Positions 1 to 8,448 are shown, numbered from the stretch's first letter. The stretch: 64,000 bases of DNA from Flavobacteriaceae bacterium (GCA_025800395.1 JAOXRU010000576.1:1-64000); one strand, 5' to 3'. The notes: a model not told the origin generated them from the sequence alone. A program made the numbers and translations.

Positions 1-135
1 GCTTTCTATAGATTTATTTTGTCTTTCCTTATGCGTCGTTGTGATCTTTTCGAGCTATAAATAGCCCTTCAAAGCCACGCCTAGCCTAAGAAAATCAAAA
101 TAAACTGTGTGCGTAAGTTATATCGAACTCACGTT
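1..135 (-). repeat. MITE-like element, copy A, left part beyond the window edge
   Basis: The right end is the inverted terminal sequence ATATCGAACTCACGTT, the reverse complement of the left end of the copies at 9445 and 61692. From about position 50 to 135 the sequence is nearly identical, in reverse orientation, to the start of the copy at 61692. The first 21 bases recur exactly at 1485-1505 inside copy B. ATTT follows the right end, as it does in copies C and D. No transposase gene is present. Confidence 0.7.
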
Positions 136-253
136 ATTTAGGACAGGATTGAAATAAAACCATATGTTGTAAGTAAAAGTTTTGTGTTACTAAAGAAATA
201 AGCTATTTTGGTAGAATACTTTTTTAGTCTCATCTTTACAACGCCTTAAATCT

Positions 254-724
254 ATGAGAAATGCAATAGTTACTGTTACTAGAGAAACCATTGGAAATGC
301 CCATATTTTAAGTTTTCCAGAACGTCCTAGGCCATATATTGTGTATCAAGTACCATTATATCGAGTGATTGTTTCAGGAACAAATACTACAGGATCAAGA
401 ATATCCGAAGAATTTGAAGCAATACGTTTTGGAGTACATCGAACTTGGTCAAGAGAGGTTAGAATCGTTGGACTAGCAGATGAGCAAACATAATTTGGAT
501 TGGGATTATATTACTACCATGCAAGAAGAAGCTTGGCGGGTATGCCGGTTTTTTCATTCACAGAGGACCCCATAACCCTCTTGGAGCAAATATGGGATAG
601 GTTTAATAATACCATAAAATCTTTTACAGGTTTGCAAAGTGAATTTCAAATAGGAAACAATCGATTACTTACAGCACAATATGAAAGTGCAACTCGTCCT
701 CCATTAATAATTGTTAGATCATGA
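254..724 (+). pseudogene. Degenerate toxin-like gene (IHxGP / FNxxI domain), frameshifted
   Basis: One protein seems to be spread over three frames. 254-493 encodes a 79-residue piece with RFGV and VGLADEQT and then meets a TAA. The overlapping frame from 480 continues with DWDYITTMQEEAWRV. After a run of six T (549-554) a third frame gives FIHRGPHNPLGANMG. A further shift near 590 leads to WDRFNNTIKSFTG and ends at 724. From memory, intact relatives have IHxGP followed by a GCIEI block and then the FN segment, and some sit in polymorphic or type VI toxins. The GCIEI block is absent here, so a small deletion is likely as well. The family assignment is tentative. The next gene overlaps this one by ATGA, as an immunity gene would. 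Confidence 0.55.
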
Positions 725-1356
725 AAAATATAATCATCCTCGTATTATGCATAGGTAGCGTTATTTCTTGTAAAGAGCAACCTAAAAAAAATACCCTACA
801 AACAAATAAAATAAGTGTTAAAGACAGTGTAGAAACCATAGTAGAAGAACCTATTCAAACTTTTTCTATAACATTTAGTCAGCTAGAACCTAAAGTGTCG
901 AAAGAATTTTTAGAATGGAATGCCGTATTATCTTCCTCTTTTGAGGACGATACAAAAAATTCTCATGCAAAAGATGTAGAACGAAGCATAAAACATCTAG
1001 AAAAAAACAGCTTTATGGCCAAGCTCTCCAGTGATTTTAAGAATTCTAATTTTAGTAAAGCAAAAATAATGTCTGTTTCTTTCTTAAAACACCAATATGA
1101 AAATATACGCTTAATGGAATGGGTTTTTGATAGTGAAAAAGAACCTATTTCGTGTATAAAGAGTTTGAATAATTATAAGGAAGTTACCATTCATTTTAAG
1201 GTTTTTAATTGGATATGGATTCAACAGAAAAACAAACTTTATTTAATAGCTGCAAACAATTACAGACCTAGCGATAAACCAATGCAAGAAATAAAAAACC
1301 AATTAATTTCAATTATAAAAGCACATGGTTCTTTTAAAGAACAAGAGGTTTGGTAA
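721..1356 (+). CDS. Lipoprotein of unknown function, possible orphan immunity protein
   Basis: 211 residues. The N-terminus is a lipoprotein signal (MKNIIILVLCIGSVISC) with Cys17 as the likely acylation site, so the protein should be anchored in the outer or inner membrane facing the periplasm. The rest is hydrophilic, rich in Lys, Ser and Glu, with one aromatic stretch (FNWIWIQQ). I do not recognise the family. Its ATG overlaps the end of the decayed toxin-like gene (ATGA), so the two were probably co-transcribed. Together they lie between two inverted repeat elements. An immunity role is inferred only from this arrangement. The reading frame is intact, unlike its neighbour's. Confidence 0.6.
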   Translation: MKNIIILVLCIGSVISCKEQPKKNTLQTNKISVKDSVETIVEEPIQTFSITFSQLEPKVSKEFLEWNAVLSSSFEDDTKNSHAKDVERSIKHLEKNSFMAKLSSDFKNSNFSKAKIMSVSFLKHQYENIRLMEWVFDSEKEPISCIKSLNNYKEVTIHFKVFNWIWIQQKNKLYLIAANNYRPSDKPMQEIKNQLISIIKAHGSFKEQEVW

Positions 1357-1364
1357 AGTTATTT

Positions 1365-1595
1365 AACGTGAGGTCGATATAAATTATCTTCACAGAAGCC
1401 TTATAAATAGTGAAATTTGGATTAAAAAGGTGCAGGTAAACCCTTAATTCAAGGCTTTTTAGAAAAAAGATTGCTGTTTATAAGGCTTTCTATAGATTTA
1501 TTTTGATTTTCTTAGGCTAGTCGTGGCTTTGAAGGGCTATTTGTTGGGGTTGTTCTACACTTGAAATGGTATTGCTTTTTTCAACGCCAGTTGGT
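1365..1595 (+). repeat. MITE-like element, copy B, rearranged
   Basis: Begins AACGTGAGGTCGATAT, preceded by ATTT. Its first 60 or so bases match the reverse complement of the right end of the copy at 61692-61880. After about 1470 the sequence instead follows the left internal part of that copy in direct orientation (TTTTGATTTTCTTAGGCTAG and onward), ending near 1595 without a second terminal repeat. It therefore reads as two partial copies joined head to head. It contains the same 21 bases (1485-1505) that open the window. Confidence 0.6.
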
Positions 1596-1902
1596 ATACA
1601 CCAGAAATGGTAGTAGCTCCCATTTAGTAATATAGCTTGTGTGAGGGATGGCAGTGGTAGCTTTTTTGGGGTGCTAAACTAGCTGCGCTTGCAGACGGAG
1701 GCGACCAAAGGAAGCCCACGTAATGCTAGCAAAGCTTTTGGCAGCGCAAAAAACTACAAACGTACAGCCCGGCCCCGACCTTTTGGGCGGGGGCACACCC
1801 AAAAAAGAAATCGAAGCGAAATACCTAAGGGATATCTTTTATATTCTAAAATTCCTCTTTTTCACAAAAGATACCAGATATTTTATGTTCAGACAGCTAT
1901 AA
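1596..1902. other. Intergenic stretch without a convincing gene
   Basis: This is locally GC-richer than its surroundings and holds an inverted C/G-rich run near 1770-1800. A frame opening with TTG at 1689 gives a low-complexity Lys/Arg-rich 76-residue product with no domain and no promoter, so I do not call it. An imperfect inverted repeat (GGATATCTTTT at 1829 with AAAAGATACC near 1866) lies just beyond the porin stop codon and could end transcripts from either side. Confidence 0.4.
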
Positions 1903-3021
1903 TTATAAATGAAATATAGCCGCGAGCACAAAGGAGGCAAGGTTGTCCTGTGGTTCTAGATCGCTGTCTAGGAAGGGGGAGATGCTAGCCTTGTCGTAGC
2001 GCAGTTCGGGCTTAATAGTTAGTGGGCCAAAATGCATATCTGCGGTAAAGGTGAGTGCCCAGGTTTCGGTATCGGCACCATAAACCGGGCCGCCATCTTC
2101 TAGTTCTTTAAAAAACTCGGCGCGTATGCCTAGTGCGGTGTTTTCGCTAATGCTGTATTCTGGGTAGAGGGCAACGCCATAGAAGCCAACATCGTCTGTG
2201 GCTTGGTAGCTGGCATTAATACCGGTAAAGAAGCTATCGGAGAATTGTATACCGCCAGTATAATCTATCTGAAACAGGGGGTCTATGTCTATATCTTGCG
2301 CAGTGCCATTTACTATAGCGCGGTCGAAGCCTTGCTCGCCATAGAGTATATTAAGGTACTGGTCTTTATAGCCCAACTGTGCGCCTAGAGAGTATTTTCC
2401 GAAAGGATTACGATCGGTAAAATCGGTAGCACTCATAATAGCAAGCATGGCAGAAACGCCACCGCCAAGATCTATATCTGCTTTAATTCCCGAATGCGAA
2501 AACGGCCCATAGCTAAACAGGTAGGAAGTACTGTAATGAAAATTATCTACAGGGCTAATAACTTCGTACCCCAAAAAGGTATTAAAGTTTCCTAGGGTAA
2601 GTTTTAGCTTATCTGTGGCCTGCCAGTACACGTATAACTGGTTAATAATGTTGGTAGACCCAACTGGGGAGCCAAAAACGGCATCTTCGCCTCTAGGGCC
2701 AAACACCAAATCGGCTACGGCACCAAATTTTTTACCCTCGTAAGAACCCACTACATTTACCATACCTAGCGCAAAACCAGCATCGTTAGCAAAGGAGCTC
2801 GCAGGTGCAGAAGGCGGTACATAGCCTGTAATTTGGCTATCCGTAATTAAAGGAATATCTTTGTTGAGGCCGTTGAGGTTTTGGCGAAAATAGGTATCTA
2901 TAGAGCCACTAAACTTCCAGGGTTTTTCGGTTTCTTCTTGTGCCATAAGGCTACATAGGCATCCTAGGCTTAGGAAGAAACTGCTTAAAACGTTGCGGTT
3001 TACAATAAAATTCTTTCTCAT
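1903..3021 (-). CDS. Outer-membrane beta-barrel porin (OmpL-like) of the ammonium operon
   Basis: 372 residues with a signal peptide ending near SLMAQ. The mature part has many alternating hydrophobic/aromatic strands (LYVYWQATDKLKLTLGNFNTF, FVLAAIFHL) and a terminal aromatic-rich strand ending in Leu, typical of beta-barrels. It resembles the putative beta-barrel porin-2 (OmpL-like) group, which often accompanies amt and P-II genes in Bacteroidota. It is last in the P-II/amt/porin operon, 124 bases downstream of amt. A role in passage of ammonium or small nitrogen compounds is inferred from context; the substrate is unknown. Confidence 0.8.
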   Translation of the reverse strand: MRKNFIVNRNVLSSFFLSLGCLCSLMAQEETEKPWKFSGSIDTYFRQNLNGLNKDIPLITDSQITGYVPPSAPASSFANDAGFALGMVNVVGSYEGKKFGAVADLVFGPRGEDAVFGSPVGSTNIINQLYVYWQATDKLKLTLGNFNTFLGYEVISPVDNFHYSTSYLFSYGPFSHSGIKADIDLGGGVSAMLAIMSATDFTDRNPFGKYSLGAQLGYKDQYLNILYGEQGFDRAIVNGTAQDIDIDPLFQIDYTGGIQFSDSFFTGINASYQATDDVGFYGVALYPEYSISENTALGIRAEFFKELEDGGPVYGADTETWALTFTADMHFGPLTIKPELRYDKASISPFLDSDLEPQDNLASFVLAAIFHL

Positions 3022-3145
3022 AATTCTAAAGATTATTCTCTCTGTTTGGAGAGATGGTTAGACAAATAGATGATTAGGAAAGGATGGTACGGAGCGTTCT
3101 GCCAAACGCTCCGTTTACCTTATAAATAGTTAGTTGATAGTTTTC

Positions 3146-4390
3146 TTAATGCTGATTCATACGAAAATCGGAATAGGCATCCATACCATGTTCGTGCATA
3201 TCTAGTCCTTCTACTTCTTCTAGTTTAGAAACGCGTATTCCCATAGTTTTCTTAAGGCTAAAGAGAATTACAAAGGCGGTAAGCGAGCAGAATACTGCGG
3301 TGCTTAGTACGCCAACAGCCTGGTAGCCGAGTTGTGTAATACCTGCCTTATCGCCAAAGATACCTACTGCTAGAGTACCCCATATTCCGCAGATAAGGTG
3401 TACGGCAATAGCACCCACGGGATCGTCTAGTTTTAGTCTGTCTATAAATGCAACTGCCAGTACAATAAGGGCACCAGACAAGAGGCCAATAATAATGGCT
3501 TCGAAGGGGCTCATAAGATCTGCTCCAGCAGTAATACCTACTAGTCCGCCTAAGATTCCGTTGGAAAACATAGTAAGGTCGAAATTTTTATACATAATTG
3601 TACTTAGGAAAAAGGCACCTATACCGCCAGTTGCTGCAGCAAGGCAGGTGGTGGTAAGCACTAGAGAGGTGGTGGCAGGGTCTGCCGAGAGTACCGATCC
3701 GCCATTAAAGCCAAACCATCCGAGCCATAGAATAAGCACCCCAGCTACTGCCAGAGGCAAGTTATGTCCTGGGATGGCTTTAGGTTTGCCATCTTCGCCA
3801 AATTTGCCCACACGTGGTCCCAGCAGCCATACGGCTATAATGGCAGCCCATCCGCCAACAGAGTGTACTAGGGTAGAGCCTGCAAAATCGTAAAAGCCAG
3901 CCTCATCTCCGCCTAGGGTAGAGAGAAATCCGCCTCCCCATTGCCAGGAGCCAACAATAGGATAGATAAGTCCTACATATATAACGGTAAATAGCATAAA
4001 GCTTTCTAGTTTAATACGTTCTGCTACTGCCCCAGATACTATAGTAGCTGCTGTGGCGGCAAACATTCCCTGAAATAGGAAGTCGGTAAAATACGTATAC
4101 CCACCATCTGCATAGTCTGGTGTAAGACCGTTTTCTGGCACAGGAAGTCCAAAGCCTGCAAATCCTATATAGCCATTAAACTCTCCAGGATACATAAGGT
4201 TAAAGCCGCCTATGTAGTACAATACTAGTCCTACACAAATAATAAATATATTTTTAAATAAGATGTTTACGGTGTTTTTTTGGCGGGTAAGACCAATCTC
4301 TAAGAAAGAGAACCCTAGGTGCATAAAAAATACCAGGGCGGTACATACCATCATCCATACGTTGTTTGCTGTAAATAATCCGGTTTCCAT
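3146..4390 (-). CDS. amt: Ammonium transporter, Amt family
   Basis: 414 residues and about 11 membrane segments, the usual size for Amt/Rh channels, which carry ammonium or ammonia across the inner membrane. The family signature DFAGSTLVHSVGGWAAI is present with the first pore histidine, and the second lies in VHLICGIWGT. The start METGLFTANNVWMM fits the outward-facing N-terminus of many Amt proteins. A cytoplasmic C-terminal tail (VSKLEEVEGLDMHEHG) matches the conserved tail contacted by P-II. The gene lies 14 bases after the P-II gene, the classical glnK-amtB pairing, so P-II gating under nitrogen control is expected. Confidence 0.95.
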   Translation of the reverse strand: METGLFTANNVWMMVCTALVFFMHLGFSFLEIGLTRQKNTVNILFKNIFIICVGLVLYYIGGFNLMYPGEFNGYIGFAGFGLPVPENGLTPDYADGGYTYFTDFLFQGMFAATAATIVSGAVAERIKLESFMLFTVIYVGLIYPIVGSWQWGGGFLSTLGGDEAGFYDFAGSTLVHSVGGWAAIIAVWLLGPRVGKFGEDGKPKAIPGHNLPLAVAGVLILWLGWFGFNGGSVLSADPATTSLVLTTTCLAAATGGIGAFFLSTIMYKNFDLTMFSNGILGGLVGITAGADLMSPFEAIIIGLLSGALIVLAVAFIDRLKLDDPVGAIAVHLICGIWGTLAVGIFGDKAGITQLGYQAVGVLSTAVFCSLTAFVILFSLKKTMGIRVSKLEEVEGLDMHEHGMDAYSDFRMNQH

Positions 4391-4404
4391 ACTGTAGTTT
4401 TTAG

Positions 4405-4743
4405 TTAGTTAATTCCTTTTTCTCCGTTTTCTTTGGTGCGTATGCGATAGGAGTTTATAACATCGGATACAAATATTTTTCCATCTCCTACCTCTCCGGT
4501 ATAAGCCGACTCGAGTAAGGCTTCTACGGTACGTTCCACAAACGTATCGGTAACTACGATGGTAAGATAGCGTCTTTGTATATCGGCGGTACTATAGGTA
4601 ATACCTCTATAGACGTGCGCTTGTTTTTCGTTTCCTACTCCGGTAACGTCCCAGTAGCTAAAAAAATTAACTTCGATTTGATGCAACGCTTTTTTTACGG
4701 CATCGAACCTTGATTTTCTGATGATAGCTTCGATTTTCTTCAT
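4405..4743 (-). CDS. glnK: P-II family nitrogen regulatory protein
   Basis: 112 residues, the standard P-II length. Begins MKKIEAIIRKSRFDAVKKAL. The T-loop region carries Tyr45 and Tyr50, aligning with Tyr46 and Tyr51 of E. coli GlnB, so the uridylylation position is kept. The B-loop TGEVGDGKIFV for ATP binding is intact. P-II senses ATP/ADP and 2-oxoglutarate and blocks Amt when nitrogen is plentiful. It is first in the operon, directly before amt. A Bacteroidota -7 box and a perfect inverted repeat lie just upstream. The name glnK rather than glnB is chosen from the amt linkage. Confidence 0.93.
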   Translation of the reverse strand: MKKIEAIIRKSRFDAVKKALHQIEVNFFSYWDVTGVGNEKQAHVYRGITYSTADIQRRYLTIVVTDTFVERTVEALLESAYTGEVGDGKIFVSDVINSYRIRTKENGEKGIN

Positions 4744-4764
4744 AAAAAGTTAGTTTGATTCCCT

Positions 4765-4807
4765 CAAATCTAGCAATTTAGAAATATAACCCCTAAAAAA
4801 ATAGGGG
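4765..4807 (-). promoter_or_regulatory. Promoter and candidate operator of the P-II/amt operon
   Basis: Read on the minus strand, TAGATTTG at 4772-4765 fits the Bacteroidota -7 box TAnnTTTG, about 20 bases from the P-II start codon. Just upstream lies the perfect inverted repeat CCCCTA-6-TAGGGG (4790-4807), centred near -40, where an activator or repressor could bind. No function is known for it. Confidence 0.5.
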
Positions 4808-5228
4808 TAATCCCCACAGAAATATGATTATTATAAAATATGCCCCTTAAAAAAGAAGGGTGTGTAAAATTTTGTACGTATAAATATGATATTGAAATTG
4901 TTTTTCAGGGAGATAGGTCTAGTTTTTTGGATATTTTATGTAGAAATATGACCTATAATTTAGATTATTTTAGGCTAGAAATGCTAATAATTGTTATAAA
5001 GGGAATACCCAGCCTTGCCTATAGATGGTTGCCTTTTTTTATAGCATTCAAAATTACTGGAATGAAGACAGCAAAAAACAAGTAATCTTGTGTGCTCAGT
5101 TCGTCGGTATGCGCTAAATTTTGGAGGTAAAAATCTAAGGGATGGAATTTTGGGCAGCGTGCGTGGGATGTGTTCGTTAAGGTTTTGAGTAGGTAGGGAT
5201 GCGTGTGTGTACGATATAGGTAACAAAA
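4808..5228. other. AT-rich intergenic region
   Basis: This lies between the divergent starts of the P-II operon and the 3' end of the small secreted-protein gene. An 81-codon frame at 4840-5085 has no homology I recognise, and its codon use and composition look like non-coding DNA. I see no structured RNA or repeat here. Confidence 0.4.
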
Positions 5229-5441
5229 CTATTTCTTCTCCCATCTACACAATTTTCTGCCGTAGTTTTGTGCTTTCTTTAAGGATACCTTTTTTATTTT
5301 TGCTTTACAATTTTTTAAGCCCTTACAGTTTTTTTTTAGGTGATAGGCTTTGCTAGCAGTGCTATTGCAGATATAGACTTCTTTGGGAGTGCTTTGTAGT
5401 CCTAAAAAAAGAATAAAAGATAAGTAAAGGAGATATTTCAT
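5229..5441 (-). CDS. Small secreted Cys-containing basic protein
   Basis: 70 residues: a signal peptide (MKYLLYLSFILFLGLQS) and a mature part of about 50 residues rich in Lys with five Cys. The pattern VYICN...YHLKKNCKGLKNC...KAQNYGRKLCRWE recurs in many small Bacteroidota proteins of unknown function. The paired Cys and the Tyr-His suggest disulfides or a metal site, but nothing proves it. It starts 8 bases after the response regulator stop codon and is the last gene of that operon, so it is probably co-expressed with the two-component system. Confidence 0.7.
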   Translation of the reverse strand: MKYLLYLSFILFLGLQSTPKEVYICNSTASKAYHLKKNCKGLKNCKAKIKKVSLKKAQNYGRKLCRWEKK

Positions 5442-5449
5442 AGTTCTTT

Positions 5450-6127
5450 TTATTTTCCTCCAATCAACCCAAGCGATTGGGCTATAAACACCAATTGAGT
5501 GTTGTTTTTGGCATTGAATGCATCTCTGAGTTTGCTGATTTTGCTTTCGATAGAACGAATTCCACTAGGACTGATATTTTCTTGGGCAAAATAGCTACTG
5601 ATTTCTCCTTGTTTGTAGCCATTGGCAAGTAGGAACAAGATTTTTTTGTCGTATTCGTTCAGTTCTATAATGTTTTTACTGCTCAGCGCCTTATAGGCAA
5701 TTGGGCATGTAAATTGTTGCGTGTTTGCAACGGCAGTTAGTGCTTTTCCCAGTTCTTTCAAACCGTGTCTGCCTTTGCAAACATAGGCGTTCACCTCTAG
5801 ATTGTTGATCAGTTCTTTGATAATGGCCGATTTGGATTCGGCGCTAAACACGATGATTTTCTGATCGGGAATCTGCTTTTTTACCGCTTCTACCAATTCT
5901 AATCCGCCTGAGAGTTGCTGGGGATGATGGTCTTGTTGAAAAGACAGATCGGTGAGCAGCAGATCGTAAGCTTGGCCTTCTTCTCTGGCTTGGGTAAGCA
6001 TCATTAAGGCCTTGTCGCAGTAGGGAGTCCTATCTACTTTTGCAGAGGTGTGTTCAGATACAAAACTACAGATGCCCAATTGTTCGTTGTCTACATCCTC
6101 GGCTATCAAAATTCTTTTATACATCAT
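5450..6127 (-). CDS. Response regulator, receiver plus LuxR-type HTH
   Basis: 225 residues. The receiver domain (about 4-130) has acidic residues Glu10/Asp11, phospho-acceptor Asp60 in LLLTDLSF, Ser in VFSAES and the conserved Lys in YVCKG. A LuxR/NarL-type helix-turn-helix follows (about 150-215, LNEYDKKILFLLANGYKQGEI...IESKISKLRDAF). The insertion DHHPQQLSG after the phospho-acceptor is longer than usual. It starts 5 bases after the kinase gene ends, so it is the cognate regulator. DNA targets are unknown; its own operon is a plausible one. Confidence 0.9.
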   Translation of the reverse strand: MMYKRILIAEDVDNEQLGICSFVSEHTSAKVDRTPYCDKALMMLTQAREEGQAYDLLLTDLSFQQDHHPQQLSGGLELVEAVKKQIPDQKIIVFSAESKSAIIKELINNLEVNAYVCKGRHGLKELGKALTAVANTQQFTCPIAYKALSSKNIIELNEYDKKILFLLANGYKQGEISSYFAQENISPSGIRSIESKISKLRDAFNAKNNTQLVFIAQSLGLIGGK

Positions 6128-6132
6128 TTCTA

Positions 6133-7980
6133 TTAAATCGGAATGCTTATTTTGGTTTTAAATCCTTGCTGGGGTTGCGATTCAAAAATACATTTTCCTT
6201 TGAGATCTTTAGTGCGGTTTTCCACATGCATCAATCCATTTTTCTTGGAGGATTGTTTCCAATCCACACCGATGCCATTATCTACTATCTGTATATGTAG
6301 TTTTTTGGAGGTTTTGCTAAACTGCACAGAGACCAAGCTAGCCGTGCTGTGTTTGTGCATATTGGTCATTAGTTCTTTGATGATAAAATACAGTTCTTCT
6401 TTTATGGTAGAAGGGATGTTTTCCCAAAAACCATCTTCTGTTTCGGATAGGATAATCTGCACGGTATCGTCCGAATAGGCATGTAATAAGTCTTTGATTT
6501 CTTCTGCATAGGCAGAACCAGTTTCGACATACTGTTCTCTAGAGAAGGAACGAATTTTTTCGTATACTTTATCCAAACTATCTATTATAGGCAACAGTTT
6601 GTCTTGTTTGAGACTTTGCAATTGGTGCACCGACAAAAAAAGGGAACTCCCGACCTCATCATGCAAAGTTTTGGAAAGCACACGTTGGGTTCTATGGCGC
6701 TCTTTTACGCGTATAAGCTGGTTCTTTTTGTAGAAATACAAATACAGCCCCAATCCTAGTATCAACAAGCAAATGACCAATCCAACGAGGGTGAAATTTC
6801 TTTTTTCTTGTCGTTGTAAAGCAACCTCTTGTCTAGCTAGTTCGAGATCTTTTTGAGTTTTCTCTGCTCGGAGCTTTTGGTTGTTAAATCGAGTAGAGGC
6901 ATAGATATCGCGGTTTTTTTGAAACAATAGGTATCGTTTTTTTTGAATCTCTTGCTGCAATATAGCCAGAGGGGCAATGTTTTGTTTTGCGGCTATTTTT
7001 AGTGGAATGAGTACCTCTAGGGCTTCCAAAATGCTCCTTGGATTTTGCAGCTTTTGGGCGTAGTCTAGGGCCAAATTGGCATACTGCAGTGCGCTATTGG
7101 GCTGTGTTTTTTGGTAATAATTGGCCAGATGTACACTGCTGGAGATCAAATCGGTTTGCCTGTTTAGAGCTTTTCTCAGTCGAAATCCCTCTAAGAACAA
7201 GGCTTCACTCTCGGTATTGTGCTTGTTTTCTAGCCACTTCACTCTTCCTAGATTGGTAGTGTACCTAGCCTTCATTTCGGACTTTTGGCGTGTAAGGCTG
7301 TCTTGGAGGATCGCTTCCAATACCGCAATGCTGGCTCCATATTGCTGTAGGTTTGCCAGTATATTGGCCTTGGTGTTTTGGTATTTGAGCAAATCTCTGC
7401 GTTGGACCTCTTTGGAAGGAATTTGTGGCAAGATTTCTTCAAAGATTTTTCGATTCCATTCCAAGGCTTCTTTGGCTTGGCCGTTTTCTTTGAGTGCTAC
7501 TGCTATCAAATGGTGTAGGGTAGCATGCTTGTGGGGTTTTTGGTTCTTTTTTAAATAGCGCAACGCTTCTATAGCCGTGATTTTGCTCCCAGTATAATCG
7601 CCCAGTATATTTTGGTTGTTTGCCATGGATATCAGCGTGTTGACTATAGCGATGCTGCTTTTGGTTTGCAAATAGTTTTCGTAGGCTTTGGTATGATAAT
7701 AAAAAGCGCTGTCTATTTTTTGTAATTCATAGGCATAAAAACCCAAATAGCGATAGGCTTTTCCAACTTTCTTGAACCGACCAGTCTTTTTTGCTGCATA
7801 GAGAAGCCGCTTGGCATACCAATATGCGCTATCTATCTTTTGTTCTTTTTTTAGAGATCTTATTTTAGCTCTGAGGGCATCGTACCCAAGGCTATCCTTG
7901 GTCTTTTTTGGGAATTCTGCATGCAAAGGATGAGAAATAGCTATAACCAAAAAGAGGGATAAAACGATTTTGTATTTCAT
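6133..7980 (-). CDS. TPR-containing sensor histidine kinase
   Basis: 615 residues. A signal sequence (IVLSLFLVIAISHPLHA) is followed by a periplasmic region of tetratricopeptide repeats (about 30-340), a coiled coil, one transmembrane helix (FTLVGLVICLLILGLGLYLYFY), a HisKA_3-type dimerisation helix with the phospho-acceptor His in KTLHDEVGSS near residue 440, and a HATPase domain (N-box ELMTNMHKHS, G-box DNGIGVD and NGLMHVENR). This is the common flavobacterial layout for NarL-type kinases. The TPR part should bind a periplasmic partner; the small lipoprotein encoded just upstream is a candidate. Ligand unknown. Confidence 0.9.
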   Translation of the reverse strand: MKYKIVLSLFLVIAISHPLHAEFPKKTKDSLGYDALRAKIRSLKKEQKIDSAYWYAKRLLYAAKKTGRFKKVGKAYRYLGFYAYELQKIDSAFYYHTKAYENYLQTKSSIAIVNTLISMANNQNILGDYTGSKITAIEALRYLKKNQKPHKHATLHHLIAVALKENGQAKEALEWNRKIFEEILPQIPSKEVQRRDLLKYQNTKANILANLQQYGASIAVLEAILQDSLTRQKSEMKARYTTNLGRVKWLENKHNTESEALFLEGFRLRKALNRQTDLISSSVHLANYYQKTQPNSALQYANLALDYAQKLQNPRSILEALEVLIPLKIAAKQNIAPLAILQQEIQKKRYLLFQKNRDIYASTRFNNQKLRAEKTQKDLELARQEVALQRQEKRNFTLVGLVICLLILGLGLYLYFYKKNQLIRVKERHRTQRVLSKTLHDEVGSSLFLSVHQLQSLKQDKLLPIIDSLDKVYEKIRSFSREQYVETGSAYAEEIKDLLHAYSDDTVQIILSETEDGFWENIPSTIKEELYFIIKELMTNMHKHSTASLVSVQFSKTSKKLHIQIVDNGIGVDWKQSSKKNGLMHVENRTKDLKGKCIFESQPQQGFKTKISIPI

Positions 7981-8013
7981 CCCTCTAAAGTAGTAATTTA
8001 TATTCTACAAAAA

Positions 8014-8208
8014 TTAATTCTCCCCATTATTTTCCTCCGCTTCTTCCTCGTCATCTTCTTCCGGATCGGGGGGAGGAACATCCCCATCGTCACCTACCGT
8101 TGCTTGGGTTGGATAGAGGGCATTCTCCGAAGTTAGATCGGAAGTTGTACAAGAAAATAAGAAACTGTTGGATAATATAATAGCCATCAATAATAAGAAC
8201 TTTTTCAT
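8014..8208 (-). CDS. Small acidic lipoprotein upstream of the sensor kinase
   Basis: 64 residues. The lipoprotein signal ends FLFSC (Cys20). The mature 45 residues include VGDDGDVPPPDPEEDDEEE, a strongly acidic Pro/Asp/Glu tail without predicted fold. It is 33 bases upstream of the kinase gene and on the same strand, so it is probably the first gene of the operon. A long leader and a promoter-like box lie upstream. It may be anchored in the envelope next to the TPR sensor, but that role is inferred. No catalytic motif is visible. Confidence 0.65.
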   Translation of the reverse strand: MKKFLLLMAIILSNSFLFSCTTSDLTSENALYPTQATVGDDGDVPPPDPEEDDEEEAEENNGEN

Positions 8209-8239
8209 AATAAAATAATTTGAAAATTAAACATGCCAG

Positions 8240-8275
8240 TAGTTGCATGGGGTTTGAGCCCATGGACGTCAACTA
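8240..8275 (-). promoter_or_regulatory. Structured leader upstream of the lipoprotein/kinase operon
   Basis: The arms TAGTTG (8240-8245) and CAACTA (8270-8275) enclose CATGGG (8246-8251) and CCCATG (8259-8264). They form two stacked 6-bp stems separated by a one-sided 5-base bulge, with a 7-base loop. A separate palindrome GAGGCGCCTC lies near 8292. The segment would sit in a leader of about 230 bases if transcription starts at the box at 8449. It could be a regulatory RNA element; I recognise no known family. Confidence 0.4.
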
Positions 8276-8448
8276 GGCCGATAAATGAAAGGAGGCGCCT
8301 CGCTTTCGGGGAAGTGATTTTGAAAAAGACAACTAAAAAAATGAGGGGGCTTACTTCCCAACAAACAACCACAGTTTTTAGCAGTATTTTTCTGGTTTTA
8401 AATTGGTTTGTCTATTTTTGTTTTTAGAGGACAATTCCAATTCTGAAG

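Noticed and set aside
1689-1919. 76-codon plus-strand frame in the 1596-1902 gap
   Set aside because: Low-complexity Arg/Lys product, TTG start, no domain, no promoter, runs into the porin gene end.
4840-5085. 81-codon plus-strand frame in the P-II upstream region
   Set aside because: No homology, atypical composition, no promoter box in front; looks like chance.
7121-7558. 145-codon plus-strand frame opposite the TPR kinase
   Set aside because: Shadow of the kinase gene's TPR coding; codon pattern follows the minus strand.
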